64,000 nucleotides of DNA from Jongsikchunia kroppenstedtii DSM 45133. Lineage in GTDB: Bacteria; Actinomycetota; Actinomycetes; Mycobacteriales; Mycobacteriaceae. Every line of letters starts with the position of its first letter. The stretch's first letter is position 1. A program made the position numbers and the translations under genes. This document shows, piece by piece, positions 9,354 through 18,956 of the stretch. Where the stretch lies: NCBI RefSeq assembly GCF_000380485.1, contig NZ_AQYG01000040.1, forward strand, positions 1 through 64,000, in the 5' to 3' direction. The notes below the pieces were generated by a model, which was not told the DNA's origin, searched no databases, and was given only the letters and a program-made list of their open reading frames with translations.

Positions 9354-10444
9354 TGACATCTCATGAGAACGACGCGCCGATCGCGGCGTCGTACGCGGCG
9401 GCCGGCGTTGATATCGATGCCGGGGATCGCGCGGTCAAACTGTTCGGCCCGCACGCCAAGCGCGCCACCCGACCCGAGGTTCTCGGGGGGCTCGGCGGCT
9501 TCGCGGGTCTGTTCGCCCTGAAGGGCAACTACCGGGAGCCGGTGCTCGCCGCCTCGTCGGACGGCGTGGGCACGAAGATCGCTGTCGCACAGGCGATGGA
9601 CATCCACGACACGATCGGCCGCGACCTCGTCGCGATGGTCGTCGACGACCTGGTCGTCTGCGGCGCCGAGCCGCTCTTCCTGCAGGATTACATCGCCATC
9701 GGCAAGGTCGTCCCCGAGAAGGTCGCGTCGATCGTCAAGGGCATCGCCGACGGCTGTGTCGACGCCGGCTGCGCGCTGCTCGGCGGCGAGACGGCCGAGC
9801 ACCCGGGCCTCATGGGCGCGAACGACTACGACATCTCCGGAACCGGCGTCGGCGTCGTCGAGGCCGACCAGGTCCTGTCGCCGGACCGGGTGCGACCGGG
9901 CGACGTGGTCATCGCCATGGGCTCCTCCGGGCTGCATTCCAACGGCTATTCGCTGGCCCGCAAGGTCCTGCTGGAGTGGGGCCGGATGGATCTGCACGGC
10001 CATGTCGAGGAGTTCGGCCGCACGCTCGGCGAAGAACTGCTCGAGCCGACCCGGATCTACGCCAAGGACTGCCTGGCGCTCGCGTCGGAGGCGGACGTTC
10101 GCACGTTCGCCCACGTGACGGGCGGCGGCCTGGCCGACAACCTGTCGCGCGTGCTGCCGGCCGGCGTCATCGCCGAAATCGACCGTGGCACCTGGACTCC
10201 GGCGCCGGTGTTCGGGCTGATCGGTCAGCGCGGCAAGGTCGAGCGCGCCGAGCTGGAGCGCACCTTCAACATGGGTGTCGGCATGGTCGCGATCGTCGCG
10301 CCGGAAGACACCGACCGGGCTCTGGCCGTGCTCACCGCGCGGCATCTGAACTGCTGGGTGCTGGGCACGGTGTCACGCACGCATGAAGGCGGACCCGAGC
10401 AGCCGGGTCGTGCCGAATTGGTCGGCGAGTACTCGCGGTTCTGA
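9353..10444 (+). CDS. purM: Phosphoribosylformylglycinamidine cyclo-ligase (AIR synthetase) PurM
   Basis: A 363-residue enzyme that closes FGAM to AIR with ATP. Motifs include SSDGVGTKIAVAQ near residue 65, MVVDDLVVCGAEPLFLQDY near 100 and GGETAEHPG near 150, all in the usual order. A much longer open frame runs in from purF territory, but the GTG at 9353 fits the family start and has a leaderless -10 box. It continues the purine block with purF and purL and ends at a bidirectional hairpin. Confidence 0.97.
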   Translation: MTSHENDAPIAASYAAAGVDIDAGDRAVKLFGPHAKRATRPEVLGGLGGFAGLFALKGNYREPVLAASSDGVGTKIAVAQAMDIHDTIGRDLVAMVVDDLVVCGAEPLFLQDYIAIGKVVPEKVASIVKGIADGCVDAGCALLGGETAEHPGLMGANDYDISGTGVGVVEADQVLSPDRVRPGDVVIAMGSSGLHSNGYSLARKVLLEWGRMDLHGHVEEFGRTLGEELLEPTRIYAKDCLALASEADVRTFAHVTGGGLADNLSRVLPAGVIAEIDRGTWTPAPVFGLIGQRGKVERAELERTFNMGVGMVAIVAPEDTDRALAVLTARHLNCWVLGTVSRTHEGGPEQPGRAELVGEYSRF

Positions 10445-10462
10445 CGACGATCCGGACAGCTC

Positions 10463-10492
10463 GATCCGCGCCGATGGAGGTCGGCGCGGATC
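10463..10492. terminator. Bidirectional terminator hairpin
   Basis: A 12-bp perfect stem (GATCCGCGCCGA and TCGGCGCGGATC) with a six-base loop lies between the convergent purM and DUF3073 genes. It lacks a strong T run, as is common in high-GC actinobacteria. Confidence 0.6.
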
Positions 10493-10533
10493 AGAGATGG
10501 TGCGTCTAGTGCGAGATGCGGACGACGGGAGCG

Positions 10534-10710
10534 CTACCGCGCGGCTCGCCAGTCGTCTTCGTCAGCCCAGCGATCCAGGTCGCCGGAGTCGGCTTCCTGG
10601 GACCCTGTCGAAAGCTCACGCTGCAGGCTCGCGAAGTCGGTGCTGGGTGAGCTGTACTTGAGCTCACGAGCAACCTTCGTCTGCTTTGCCTTTGCCCGGC
10701 CGCGGCCCAT
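10534..10710 (-). CDS. DUF3073 small conserved protein
   Basis: A 58-residue basic-then-acidic protein starting MGRGRAKAKQTKVARELKYS and ending in an acidic, tryptophan-containing tail (DLDRWADEDDW). This is the actinobacteria-wide DUF3073 family, located here as in mycobacteria after purM. A strong GAGGGGG ribosome site precedes the ATG. No function is known; the conserved basic N terminus suggests nucleic-acid or ribosome contact, which is inference only. Confidence 0.88.
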   Translation of the reverse strand: MGRGRAKAKQTKVARELKYSSPSTDFASLQRELSTGSQEADSGDLDRWADEDDWRAAR

Positions 10711-10861
10711 AGGGGACCCCCTCGCGCAATAGCGGGGCGGCCAATCACGCTGGCGGCCCCGTTCGTCGTTTACTAACTGTCGTAGGCCCTAGTCTACCCC
10801 GCATTGACTGAGGGTGTCGCACCGCATGTCATGGCGGGTCGGGTGGCCCGCGCGGCGCCGA

Positions 10862-12025
10862 TCAGCCGTTGCGCAGCTGCTGCTGGGCGCGGCGGCCGGC
10901 CGGCACCGCGGCGTCGGTCTCGAGGGTCGCGGGGTCGATGGACACCGCGGCGCCGCCCGCCTCCAGGGCGGTATCGGCGGGGACCGCGCGCTTGATCAAC
11001 GCCAGCGCGATCGGGCCGTTCTCGAAGTGGTCGATCACGGTGCCCACGCGGCCGACCGCGCGACCGTCGGCGGTGACCGGATCGCCGGTGACCGGGCGGG
11101 TGTCGGAGCTGCCGTCCACGTGCAGCAGCACCAGTTGCCGTGGCGACTTGCCGAGGTTGTGCACGCGGGCGACGGTTTCCTGCCCGCGGTAGCAGCCCTT
11201 GTTCAGGTGCACCGCGCCCTGTTCGGCCGGGCTGCCGATCCAGCGCGCCTCCTGCGGGATGGTGCGCTCGTCGGTGTCCAGACCCAGCCGCGGCCGCAGC
11301 GCCGCGACGCGCAGGGCCTCGTAGGTCCACATGCCGGCCGGAGCCGCGCCGGCCGCCGTCAGCCGGTCCCACCAGGTGCGGAGCTGATCGGTCGAGACGA
11401 CGATGTCGATCGCGGGGACGTCGTGCGCCTCGCCGAGGGGCGGCATGATGCGCCAGAACCCGCCCCCCTCGAATTTGTCGCCGTCGAGCGAACCGGCCTG
11501 GTAGACAACGGCTTCGGCGGGCACCCCGAGAAGGGTTGCCACCGCGCCGGTGCGCGCGGCCGGGCCGACCACCGAGAGCAGCGCCATGTCGGGGCGGTCG
11601 ACGGGCTCGACCTTCGCCCAGAAGACCATCTTCTGCAGGAAGGCCAGGAGTTCGTCGGCACGAGCGGCCTCGGTGTCGATCCAGGTGACGCCATCCAGGT
11701 CGGTCAGGACGAAGTGATCTTCGACGCGGCCGTTGCCGTCGAGACTGAGGTTCTCGGCGCTGGTGCCGTCGGGCAGCTCGGCGACGTCCTGGGAGGAGAT
11801 GGTGTGCAGCCAGCTCAACCGTTCGGGGCCGGTCAGCGCCAGGATTCGGCGATGGGAGCGGTCGATGATCGCCGCCGTCCGCGCGGCCGTCCGCTGTTCG
11901 CCCAGGGGGTCGCCGAAATGCCACGCGACATCGGCGTCAGGGGAGTCGGCGGGCCCGCCGACCGCGCCGGATTGATTCTCCGGGCCGGAACCCCGCAATA
12001 CGCTAAGCAACGTCACATTCACCAT
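10862..12025 (-). CDS. ygfZ: Folate-binding YgfZ/GcvT-like protein
   Basis: A 387-residue protein of the tetrahydrofolate-binding YgfZ family, related to the glycine cleavage T-protein and involved in maintaining iron-sulfur enzymes. The diagnostic KGCYRGQE motif is present (KGCYRGQETVARVHNLGKSPRQLV region, C-terminal half). I chose ATG 12025 over longer starts because these would overlap the divergent aminotransferase gene. Conserved gene order with the next gene in mycolata supports the call. Confidence 0.9.
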   Translation of the reverse strand: MVNVTLLSVLRGSGPENQSGAVGGPADSPDADVAWHFGDPLGEQRTAARTAAIIDRSHRRILALTGPERLSWLHTISSQDVAELPDGTSAENLSLDGNGRVEDHFVLTDLDGVTWIDTEAARADELLAFLQKMVFWAKVEPVDRPDMALLSVVGPAARTGAVATLLGVPAEAVVYQAGSLDGDKFEGGGFWRIMPPLGEAHDVPAIDIVVSTDQLRTWWDRLTAAGAAPAGMWTYEALRVAALRPRLGLDTDERTIPQEARWIGSPAEQGAVHLNKGCYRGQETVARVHNLGKSPRQLVLLHVDGSSDTRPVTGDPVTADGRAVGRVGTVIDHFENGPIALALIKRAVPADTALEAGGAAVSIDPATLETDAAVPAGRRAQQQLRNG

Positions 12026-12070
12026 CGTACGAGCGTGCGCGCCCGCTCGGCCCGCGCGGACCGGGGTCGC

Positions 12071-12083
12071 TAGGGTGATCGCT
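12071..12083 (+). promoter_or_regulatory. Leaderless promoter -10 box of the pabC-like gene
   Basis: TAGGGT at 12071-12076, seven bases before ATG 12084, with no ribosome site. This supports the ATG rather than the in-frame GTG at 12075. Confidence 0.45.
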
Positions 12084-13019
12084 ATGGCGCAACGGATTCT
12101 GGTGACTCTTGATGGGGCAGTACTCGATCCGGATGTTCCCCTGCTGCATGCCGACGATCTGGCGGCCGTGCGCGGGGACGGCATCTTCGAAACGCTGCTG
12201 GTGCGCGACGGCAAGGCCTGCTGCGTCGGCCTGCACCTCGAGCGGCTGGCCCGCAGTGCGGCGGCGCTCGACCTGCCGGCCCCCGACGAACAGGCCTGGC
12301 GCGAGGCGATCGAGACCGGCGCCCGAACCTGGGCCAAGGAGAACGGTTCGGAGAACGGATCGGTCCCGGAGGGCCTGATGCGGCTGGTGTACTCGCGCGG
12401 CCGCGAGATCGCTCCGGTCGATCAGGTCGTCGCGCGCGATCGCGCCGAGACGGGCCTGACCCGGGAGTCGAACGAGGCGACCGCCTATGTCACCGTGAAC
12501 CCGGTGCCGGAGCGGGTGCAGGCGGCGCGGGCTGAGGGCGTCTCGGCGATCACGCTGAACCGCGGGTACTCGGTCGACTACGCGCAGCAGGCCCCCTGGG
12601 CGCTGTTGGGCGCGAAGACCCTGAGCTACGCCACCAACATGGCCGCGCAGCGCTATGCGGCGAGCCAGGGTGCAGACGACGTCATCTACCTCTCGAGCGA
12701 GGGGCAGGTGCTGGAGAGCCCGCGGTCGACGGTGATCGTGGTCCGGGGTCGCACCCTGGTGACCCCGCCGCCGGAGAAGGTTGGAATCCTCAGCGGCACA
12801 ACGCAGCAGGCGCTCTTCGCCACTGCGCAGAAAGAAGGCTGGGACACCTCGATGGAGCAGCTGCGGACCGTGGACCTGATCCAGGCCGACGCCGTCTGGC
12901 TCCTGTCGTCCGTCACGTTGGTCGCGCGGGTGCGCGAGCTCAACGGATTCGAGCTGTCGACGCCGACGCGCCCCGAAGACTTCGTCGCGCTCGTCGACAA
13001 GGCCGTCGCCGCCGGCTGA
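12084..13019 (+). CDS. Class IV aminotransferase, PabC-like (aminodeoxychorismate lyase)
   Basis: A 311-residue pyridoxal-phosphate enzyme of fold type IV. Landmarks are GDGIFETLLVRDG near the N terminus, the PLP lysine in LLGAKTLSYATN, and the phosphate-binding region near GILSGTTQQAL. Relatives are aminodeoxychorismate lyase (folate pathway) and branched-chain or D-amino acid aminotransferases. The neighbouring YgfZ folate protein favours PabC, but substrate is not proven. Divergent from ygfZ with a 58-bp gap. Confidence 0.85.
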   Translation: MAQRILVTLDGAVLDPDVPLLHADDLAAVRGDGIFETLLVRDGKACCVGLHLERLARSAAALDLPAPDEQAWREAIETGARTWAKENGSENGSVPEGLMRLVYSRGREIAPVDQVVARDRAETGLTRESNEATAYVTVNPVPERVQAARAEGVSAITLNRGYSVDYAQQAPWALLGAKTLSYATNMAAQRYAASQGADDVIYLSSEGQVLESPRSTVIVVRGRTLVTPPPEKVGILSGTTQQALFATAQKEGWDTSMEQLRTVDLIQADAVWLLSSVTLVARVRELNGFELSTPTRPEDFVALVDKAVAAG

Positions 13020-13061
13020 CCCGGTCGTGGCAACCGTCTCCGACGGGAGGCGTGATCACAA

Positions 13062-13076
13062 CCGCCGTTTCGGCGG
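13062..13076 (+). terminator. Short GC hairpin after the aminotransferase gene
   Basis: CCGCCG-TTT-CGGCGG, a compact six-bp stem 42 bases past the stop codon. There is no T run; it is a plausible weak terminator. Confidence 0.35.
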
Positions 13077-13138
13077 GATTCGCATCACACCCTGCGTTTA
13101 GGTGTGTTCACATGGTCGGACGAGGTCTACCATGCAAC

Positions 13139-13155
13139 TACTACGACTTGTAGTA
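13139..13155. promoter_or_regulatory. BlaI/CopY-like palindrome upstream of cydA
   Basis: TACTAC-GACTT-GTAGTA, a perfect six-bp inverted repeat with five-base spacer, 20 bp before the cydA ATG. The TACTAC/GTAGTA arms resemble operators of BlaI/MecI/CopY-family repressors. Which regulator binds it is inference. Confidence 0.45.
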
Positions 13156-13175
13156 CTAGCGGCAACGAGGCGGCT

Positions 13176-14669
13176 ATGAACGCATTGGACGTATCGCGGT
13201 GGCAGTTCGGTATCACCACCGTCTACCACTTCATCCTGGTCCCATTGACCATCGGTCTGGCGCCGATGATCGCGGTGATGCAGACCGTTTGGCTGGTCAC
13301 CGGCAAGCAGCAATGGCTGCGGGCCACCAAGTTCTTCGGCAAGATCTTCCTGATCAACTTCGCGCTCGGCGTCGCCACCGGCATCGTGCAGGAGTTCCAG
13401 TTCGGTATGAACTGGAGCGAATACAGCCGGTTCGTCGGCGATGTGTTCGGGGCGCCCCTGGCGCTCGAGGGCCTGGTCGCGTTCTTCCTCGAGTCGACCT
13501 TCCTCGGCCTGTGGATCTTCGGCTGGGAGCGGCTGCCCAAGAAGGTGCACCTGGCCTGCATCTGGCTGGTGGCGATCGGCGTCAACGCGTCCGCGTACTT
13601 CATCATCGCGGCCAACTCGTGGATGCAGCATCCGGTGGGCGCGAGCTACAACCCGGAGACCAAACGCGCTGAACTGCACAGCATCTGGAAGATGCTGACC
13701 AACAACACGACGCTGGCGGCGTTCCCGCATACCCTCGCCGGCTCGTTCCTCACGGCCGGGACGCTGGTGGCCGGCGTCTGCATCTGGTGGATGGTCCGCG
13801 GTATGCGGGCGGGCGACGACGCGTCGGTGCCCGAGGAACGGGCGACGGCGTGGAAGACGGACGCGCGGGAGCTGTTCCGCCCGGTGGCGCGGTTCTCGCT
13901 ATGGGTGATTCTGGTGTCGGGCGTCGCGCTGTTCATCACCGGCGATATGCAGGGCAAGCTGATGTTCGAGCAGCAGCCGATGAAGATGGCGTCGGCGGAA
14001 TCGTTGTGCCACACCGAGAAGGGCGCCGCGTTCTCGGTGCTGACGATCGGCACGCACAACAACTGCGACTCGATCACCCGCGTCATCGAAGTCCCCGGCT
14101 TCACCTCGTTCCTGGCCACCAACACCTTCGACGCCACGCTGCCGGGCGTGAAAGAGATGCAGGAGCACTACAACCAGACGGTCGGCCCCGGCGACTACCG
14201 GCCCAACCTGTTCGTCACCTACTGGGCGTTCCGGGCGATGATCACGTGGGCGGCCGGCTCGGCGGTCATTGCGGCACTGCTGCTCTGGTACACGCGCAAG
14301 GGACGGGTGCCGGATAAGAAGTGGATCGGCACTGTGGCCGTCTGGCTCATCCCGACGCCATTCCTGGCGAACAGCTCGGGCTGGATCTTCACCGAGATGG
14401 GCCGGCAACCGTGGATGGTCGCGCCGAATCCCACGGGCGATCCCAACATTCACCTCGCCATCTGGCAGGGCGTGTCCAATCATTCCGTGGGCACGGTGAT
14501 CACCTCGTTGGCCGTCTTCACGCTGCTGTACGGATCGCTCGCGATCGGGTGGTTCATGTTGATCCGCAGATACGTGCGGCACGGTCCCGATCCGGTGCCG
14601 ACAGCCGGATCCGAGTCGTCGACCGCGGATGACTCCGGTGAGCCGCAACAACTCTCGTTCGCATACTGA
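13176..14669 (+). CDS. cydA: Cytochrome bd ubiquinol/menaquinol oxidase subunit I
   Basis: A 497-residue integral membrane protein that binds the haems and oxidises quinol with oxygen as acceptor. The start ATG 13176 has GAGG five bases before it; the first residues MNALDVSRWQFGITTVYHF carry the haem-ligand histidine (H18) of the family. Other landmarks are NSWMQHPVGA with the second conserved histidine and the EMGRQPW motif near the C terminus. It heads the cydABDC operon, typical for high-affinity respiration at low oxygen. Confidence 0.97.
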   Translation: MNALDVSRWQFGITTVYHFILVPLTIGLAPMIAVMQTVWLVTGKQQWLRATKFFGKIFLINFALGVATGIVQEFQFGMNWSEYSRFVGDVFGAPLALEGLVAFFLESTFLGLWIFGWERLPKKVHLACIWLVAIGVNASAYFIIAANSWMQHPVGASYNPETKRAELHSIWKMLTNNTTLAAFPHTLAGSFLTAGTLVAGVCIWWMVRGMRAGDDASVPEERATAWKTDARELFRPVARFSLWVILVSGVALFITGDMQGKLMFEQQPMKMASAESLCHTEKGAAFSVLTIGTHNNCDSITRVIEVPGFTSFLATNTFDATLPGVKEMQEHYNQTVGPGDYRPNLFVTYWAFRAMITWAAGSAVIAALLLWYTRKGRVPDKKWIGTVAVWLIPTPFLANSSGWIFTEMGRQPWMVAPNPTGDPNIHLAIWQGVSNHSVGTVITSLAVFTLLYGSLAIGWFMLIRRYVRHGPDPVPTAGSESSTADDSGEPQQLSFAY

Positions 14670-14678
14670 GGAGGGGCG

Positions 14679-15719
14679 ATGACTCTCACCGATCTCTGGT
14701 TCATCGCGGTGGCGGTACTGCTCACCGGCTACTTCGTGCTGGAAGGTTTCGACTTCGGCGTCGGCATGCTGATGCCGATCCTCGGTCGTGGCAAGTCCGT
14801 CGAGGCGGACACGAAGCGCCGCGTGCTGCTGAACACCATCGGCCCGGTCTGGGACGGCAACGAGGTATGGCTGATCACCGGCGGCGGCGCCATGTTCGCG
14901 GCGTTTCCGGGGTGGTACGCAACAGCTTTCAGCGCACTCTATGCGCCGCTGCTGGTGATTCTGGTGGGCCTGATCACCCGCGTGGTGTCGATCGAATGGC
15001 GCGGCAAGATCGATGACCCGCGGTGGCGGCGGCTGTGCGACCTCGGCATCGGCCTCGGCTCCTGGCTGCCCGCGATTCTCTGGGGGGCCGCGCTGGCCAA
15101 TCTGCTGCGGGGGCTGCCGATCGACGCCGACCATCAGTTCACCGGCTCGCTCGCCGACATCCTGTCGCCGTATGCGCTGCTCGGCGGTGCCGCCACCTGC
15201 CTGCTCTTCCTGTTCCACGGAGCACTGTTCCTGGGCCTCAAGACGGAAGGGGAGATTCAGCCGATCACCATGAAACTGGCCGCGCGGCTGTCGATTCCGT
15301 TCCTGGTGGTGGGCGCGGCATTCCTGCTGTGGACTCAGCTGTCCTACGGCAACGGGTGGACCTGGATCGCGGTCGGGATCGCTCTGGCAACCGCGGTCGC
15401 GGCCAGCGTGGCCGCCTTCGCCGGACGCGACGGTTGGGGCTTCGCGGCCTCCTGCGTGACCGTCATGGCCCTCGGCGCCACGGTGTTCGGGTCGATGTAC
15501 CCGGTGCTGCTGCCGTCGACCACCGATCACGCCTTTGACATCACAACGGCCTCGGCGAGCTCGACGCACTACACGCTGACGGTGATGACGTGGGCGACGG
15601 TCGTGGTGCTGCCGGTGGTGCTCGGATACCAGGCGTGGACGTATTGGGTTTTCCGCAAACGCATTTCGATGTCGCACATTCCGCCATCCATCGGACTGCC
15701 GGCTCGCGAACAGGTGTAG
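14679..15719 (+). CDS. cydB: Cytochrome bd oxidase subunit II
   Basis: A 346-residue membrane protein with the expected start (LTDLWFIAVAVLLTGYFVLEGFDFGVG) and several further hydrophobic helices. It pairs with CydA in the oxidase. GGAGG precedes the ATG and only nine bases separate it from cydA, so the two are co-translated. The cydD start lies three bases past its stop. Confidence 0.96.
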   Translation: MTLTDLWFIAVAVLLTGYFVLEGFDFGVGMLMPILGRGKSVEADTKRRVLLNTIGPVWDGNEVWLITGGGAMFAAFPGWYATAFSALYAPLLVILVGLITRVVSIEWRGKIDDPRWRRLCDLGIGLGSWLPAILWGAALANLLRGLPIDADHQFTGSLADILSPYALLGGAATCLLFLFHGALFLGLKTEGEIQPITMKLAARLSIPFLVVGAAFLLWTQLSYGNGWTWIAVGIALATAVAASVAAFAGRDGWGFAASCVTVMALGATVFGSMYPVLLPSTTDHAFDITTASASSTHYTLTVMTWATVVVLPVVLGYQAWTYWVFRKRISMSHIPPSIGLPAREQV

Positions 15720-15721
15720 GC

Positions 15722-17269
15722 ATGGCCTCCGGAGGTCGCGGTCCGATCGATCCCCGGCTGTGGCGGTATGCCCGGTCGTCGCGGCGATATCTGTTGGTGC
15801 ACGGCGTCTTCGGCGCGATCGTCACCGCAGCGACGATCGTCACGGCCGTGCTGGTCGCGGGGATGCTCGCGGACCTGATCGTCGAACCGGGACAGCGCAC
15901 GTTCGGCGATCAGTCGTGGCGGCTGTCCCTACTCGCCGTCGCGGTGGTCGTGCGGGTCGGCGCGGCCTACGGGCAGCAGCGATTCGCCGATGATGCGGCG
16001 GGCACGGTGATCGCCGAACTGCGGGAGCGGGCGCTGGCGACGGTGACGGATCCGCGGAAGGTATCGCCGCGTCGGCTCGTCGAGATCCGAGACCGGCTGG
16101 CCACCTTGCTGACTCGCGGGCTGGATGCGCTGGCGCCGTATCTGACGGGATTCGTCCCGGCACTCGTCAGCGTGCTGGTGACGGTGCCGGCGGTGGTCGT
16201 CGTCATGCTGGTCGTCGACCTCACATCGGGGCTGATCGTCCTCGGCACGCTGCCGCTGATCCCGATCTTCATGGTGCTGATCGGCCGTCTCACGAGTAGC
16301 CGCACCCGTGACCGGCTCGATGCGATGGATCGGCAATCGGCGCAGCTGCTCGACCTGATCGCGGGGCTGCCGACGCTGCGGGCGCTGGGCCGACAGCGGG
16401 AACCCGCGCCGCGCGTTCGGGCCCTGGGCGAGGCGCATCGCCGAAGCACCATGTCCGCGTTGCGGATAGCGTTCCTCAGCGGCGCCGTGCTGGAGTTGCT
16501 CGCCACCCTTTCCGTCGCGCTGGTCGCCGTGAGCATCGGCCTGCGACTGGTCTTCGGCGAGATGAGCCTCTATGCGGGCGTGCTGTGTCTGGTGCTGGCG
16601 CCGGAGGCGTATCTGCCGCTGCGCGCGGTCGGCTCGCGGTTTCATGAATCGGAGGCGGGCACCGAAGCGGCCCGCGAGGTGCTCGACGTGATCGATGAGG
16701 GCGTGGCGGCTCCGACCGGCGGCCTCGTTCCGAATCCCCAGGCACCCATCAGTATCCGCGATGTCGGGCTGTGCGGTCGGGACGGCTGGGCGCCGCGCGG
16801 CCTCACGGCGACCATCGCGCCCGGCACGCTCACCGTGATCGCCGGCCCGAATGGCTCGGGCAAGTCGTCGCTGCTGCTGGTCTTGCTCGGGGCGCTGGAG
16901 CCCGATGAGGGCGCGGTCGAGATCGGCGGCGTCGGCATGCCGGACGTAGATCGGGATGCCTGGTGGCGCCGGGTCGGCTGGCTGCCGCAGCAGGCCACGG
17001 ATCCGGCCGATCGGCTATCGGCCGGCCAACGTCAGCGGGCGGCCCTCGATCGGGTGTTGAGCGTGCCCGACGCCGACGTGCTGATGCTGGATGAGCCCGC
17101 GGCGCATATGGATCGGACGATCGCCGCAGGCGTGCTGACCGAGCTGCGGGAGCGCGCGGACCGCGGCGACACCGTGATCGTGGTCAGTCACGACCGCGAC
17201 TGGATCGCCGCCGCCGACCGGGTGATCGCCCTGGAGTCGGACGCACCGATCGGGGCGGCGGATGTCTAA
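15722..17269 (+). CDS. cydD: Cysteine/glutathione-type ABC exporter subunit CydD
   Basis: A 515-residue ABC exporter half: N-terminal membrane domain with about six helices, then an ATPase domain with Walker A AGPNGSGKSS, signature LSAGQRQR and Walker B VLMLDEPAAH. CydDC exports reduced thiol to the periplasmic side and is needed for cytochrome bd assembly. ATG 15722 is chosen over the much longer open frame because it follows the cydB stop directly. At the 3' end it overlaps cydC by eight bases. Confidence 0.92.
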   Translation: MASGGRGPIDPRLWRYARSSRRYLLVHGVFGAIVTAATIVTAVLVAGMLADLIVEPGQRTFGDQSWRLSLLAVAVVVRVGAAYGQQRFADDAAGTVIAELRERALATVTDPRKVSPRRLVEIRDRLATLLTRGLDALAPYLTGFVPALVSVLVTVPAVVVVMLVVDLTSGLIVLGTLPLIPIFMVLIGRLTSSRTRDRLDAMDRQSAQLLDLIAGLPTLRALGRQREPAPRVRALGEAHRRSTMSALRIAFLSGAVLELLATLSVALVAVSIGLRLVFGEMSLYAGVLCLVLAPEAYLPLRAVGSRFHESEAGTEAAREVLDVIDEGVAAPTGGLVPNPQAPISIRDVGLCGRDGWAPRGLTATIAPGTLTVIAGPNGSGKSSLLLVLLGALEPDEGAVEIGGVGMPDVDRDAWWRRVGWLPQQATDPADRLSAGQRQRAALDRVLSVPDADVLMLDEPAAHMDRTIAAGVLTELRERADRGDTVIVVSHDRDWIAAADRVIALESDAPIGAADV

Positions 17270-18938
17270 GCGTGTCGGCCGGGACCCGCTGTGGCGGGCG
17301 CTACGGCTGCTAGGCATCGGTCCGCGGGCGGTGTGGCGGCCGCTGCTGGCGGGGGTCGGAACCGCGGGCAGCGCGCTGGCACTGGCGGTGCTGTCGGCGT
17401 GGCTCATCACTCGGGCCTGGCAGATGCCGCCGGTGCTCTACCTGTCCGTGGCCGTGACCTCGGTTCGGGCGCTGGGTATTTCGCGAGGCCTGTTCCGCTA
17501 TCTCGAGCGACTGAGCGTACACGACCTGGCGCTGCGATCGATGACCACGCTGCGGGAGACGGTGTACTCGCGGCTGGCGGGCGCGAGCTCCGGCTATACG
17601 GTCCGCCTGCGTCAGGGAGAGCTGCTGTCGCGCACCGGATCCGATGTCGATGATCTCGGCGATGCGCTGATCCGGGCGCTGTTGCCCGCGGCGGTCGCCG
17701 TGGTCACCGGCGGCGCAGCCATCGTGGTGATGGCGCTGATCTCCGTCCCGGCGGCGGTGATCCTCGCGGCCGCACTGTTGTTCGCCGGCCTGGTCGGCCC
17801 GTACTGCGTGGCCCGCGGGTCGCGGACCGCCGAAGCCGACACCGCCGCGGCCCGGGAGCATGTCAACGAGCTGACCATGGAACTGCTGTCGCACGGCACG
17901 GAGCTGGCCGTCGCCGGACGGCACGGCGACCGGCTCGATGCGCTGCGCACGGCGGACCACGCTCGAGTCCGTGCCGAACGCCAGGGAAACCGTTGGGCCG
18001 CAGCAGGTACGGCGGCGCTGCCGGCAGCGATCGGCATATCGGTGATCGCCGCCCTGCTGGTGGCGATCACGCTGAGTCGGACGGCCAGTCCCATGGAGGT
18101 GGGCATCCTGGTCCTGCTGCCGCTGAGAGCGTTCGAAGCCGTGGCACCGATGACCGAGGCGGCCTTGCAGTTCCAGCGCAGCCGGTCGGCCGCCCGCCGG
18201 CTGCTGCGGCTGCTCGATGGTGCCGACGCGGCGTCGGTCGCCGAGCCGCCGGCGCCCCGGGCCGACGAGCGACTGGTCGCGGCCGGCCTGCGGTGGAGCC
18301 CCGAATCGGCTGCCGGAGGGGCGATTCTGGGCCCGGCCGCCGGACTGGACCTCACGCTGGGGCCGGGCGAGCGGGTCGTCGTCGTCGGGCCGAACGGCTG
18401 CGGCAAGACGACGCTGCTGCTGACGCTGGCGGGCCTGCTGCCGCCGGCCGCCGGCACGGTGGACGGGGCGGCCACCTACTTCCCGGATGATGGCCACGTG
18501 TTCACCACCTCGGTGCGAGAGAACCTGTTGGTCGCCAAGGGCGATGCGACCGAGGCTGAGTGCGCGTCGGCGCTGCACCGCGTCGGTCTCACCGACTGGG
18601 TATCCGGTCTGCCGAATGGACTAGACACCCCGATCAGCGAATCCACCCTCTCCGGCGGGCAGCGTCGCCGAATCCTGTTGGCGAGGGTCCTGATTCACCC
18701 GGCGCCGATCGTCTTGATCGACGAGCCGGTGGAGCATGTCGACGATGAGGCGGCCCGGGATCTGCAATTGGATCTGCTGGACCGGACGTCGGGACTGGTG
18801 GATGCAAGCCGCACGGTGGTCGTGGTGAGTCACCGGCTGCCGGCGGGACATCACGCCGATCGCGTTCTCGATCTGGATGCCGCCGCATACCGTTCGCCGG
18901 CAGAAAAACCTGTTGCTGCGGCGTTTGGCCGGGCGTAA
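17262..18938 (+). CDS. cydC: Thiol ABC exporter subunit CydC
   Basis: A 558-residue ABC half transporter with membrane helices in the first 290 residues and a nucleotide-binding domain carrying Walker A GPNGCGKTT, signature LSGGQRRR and Walker B IVLIDEPVEH. It forms the heterodimer with CydD. The start overlaps the end of cydD by eight bases, which indicates translational coupling. It is the last recognisable gene of the operon. Confidence 0.92.
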   Translation: MSKRVGRDPLWRALRLLGIGPRAVWRPLLAGVGTAGSALALAVLSAWLITRAWQMPPVLYLSVAVTSVRALGISRGLFRYLERLSVHDLALRSMTTLRETVYSRLAGASSGYTVRLRQGELLSRTGSDVDDLGDALIRALLPAAVAVVTGGAAIVVMALISVPAAVILAAALLFAGLVGPYCVARGSRTAEADTAAAREHVNELTMELLSHGTELAVAGRHGDRLDALRTADHARVRAERQGNRWAAAGTAALPAAIGISVIAALLVAITLSRTASPMEVGILVLLPLRAFEAVAPMTEAALQFQRSRSAARRLLRLLDGADAASVAEPPAPRADERLVAAGLRWSPESAAGGAILGPAAGLDLTLGPGERVVVVGPNGCGKTTLLLTLAGLLPPAAGTVDGAATYFPDDGHVFTTSVRENLLVAKGDATEAECASALHRVGLTDWVSGLPNGLDTPISESTLSGGQRRRILLARVLIHPAPIVLIDEPVEHVDDEAARDLQLDLLDRTSGLVDASRTVVVVSHRLPAGHHADRVLDLDAAAYRSPAEKPVAAAFGRA

Positions 18939-18956
18939 CTTCGGCGGTACACGAGG

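Noticed and set aside
10506-10748. An 80-codon minus-strand frame around DUF3073
   Set aside because: The conserved DUF3073 protein is read in another frame (10534-10710) with a better ribosome site.
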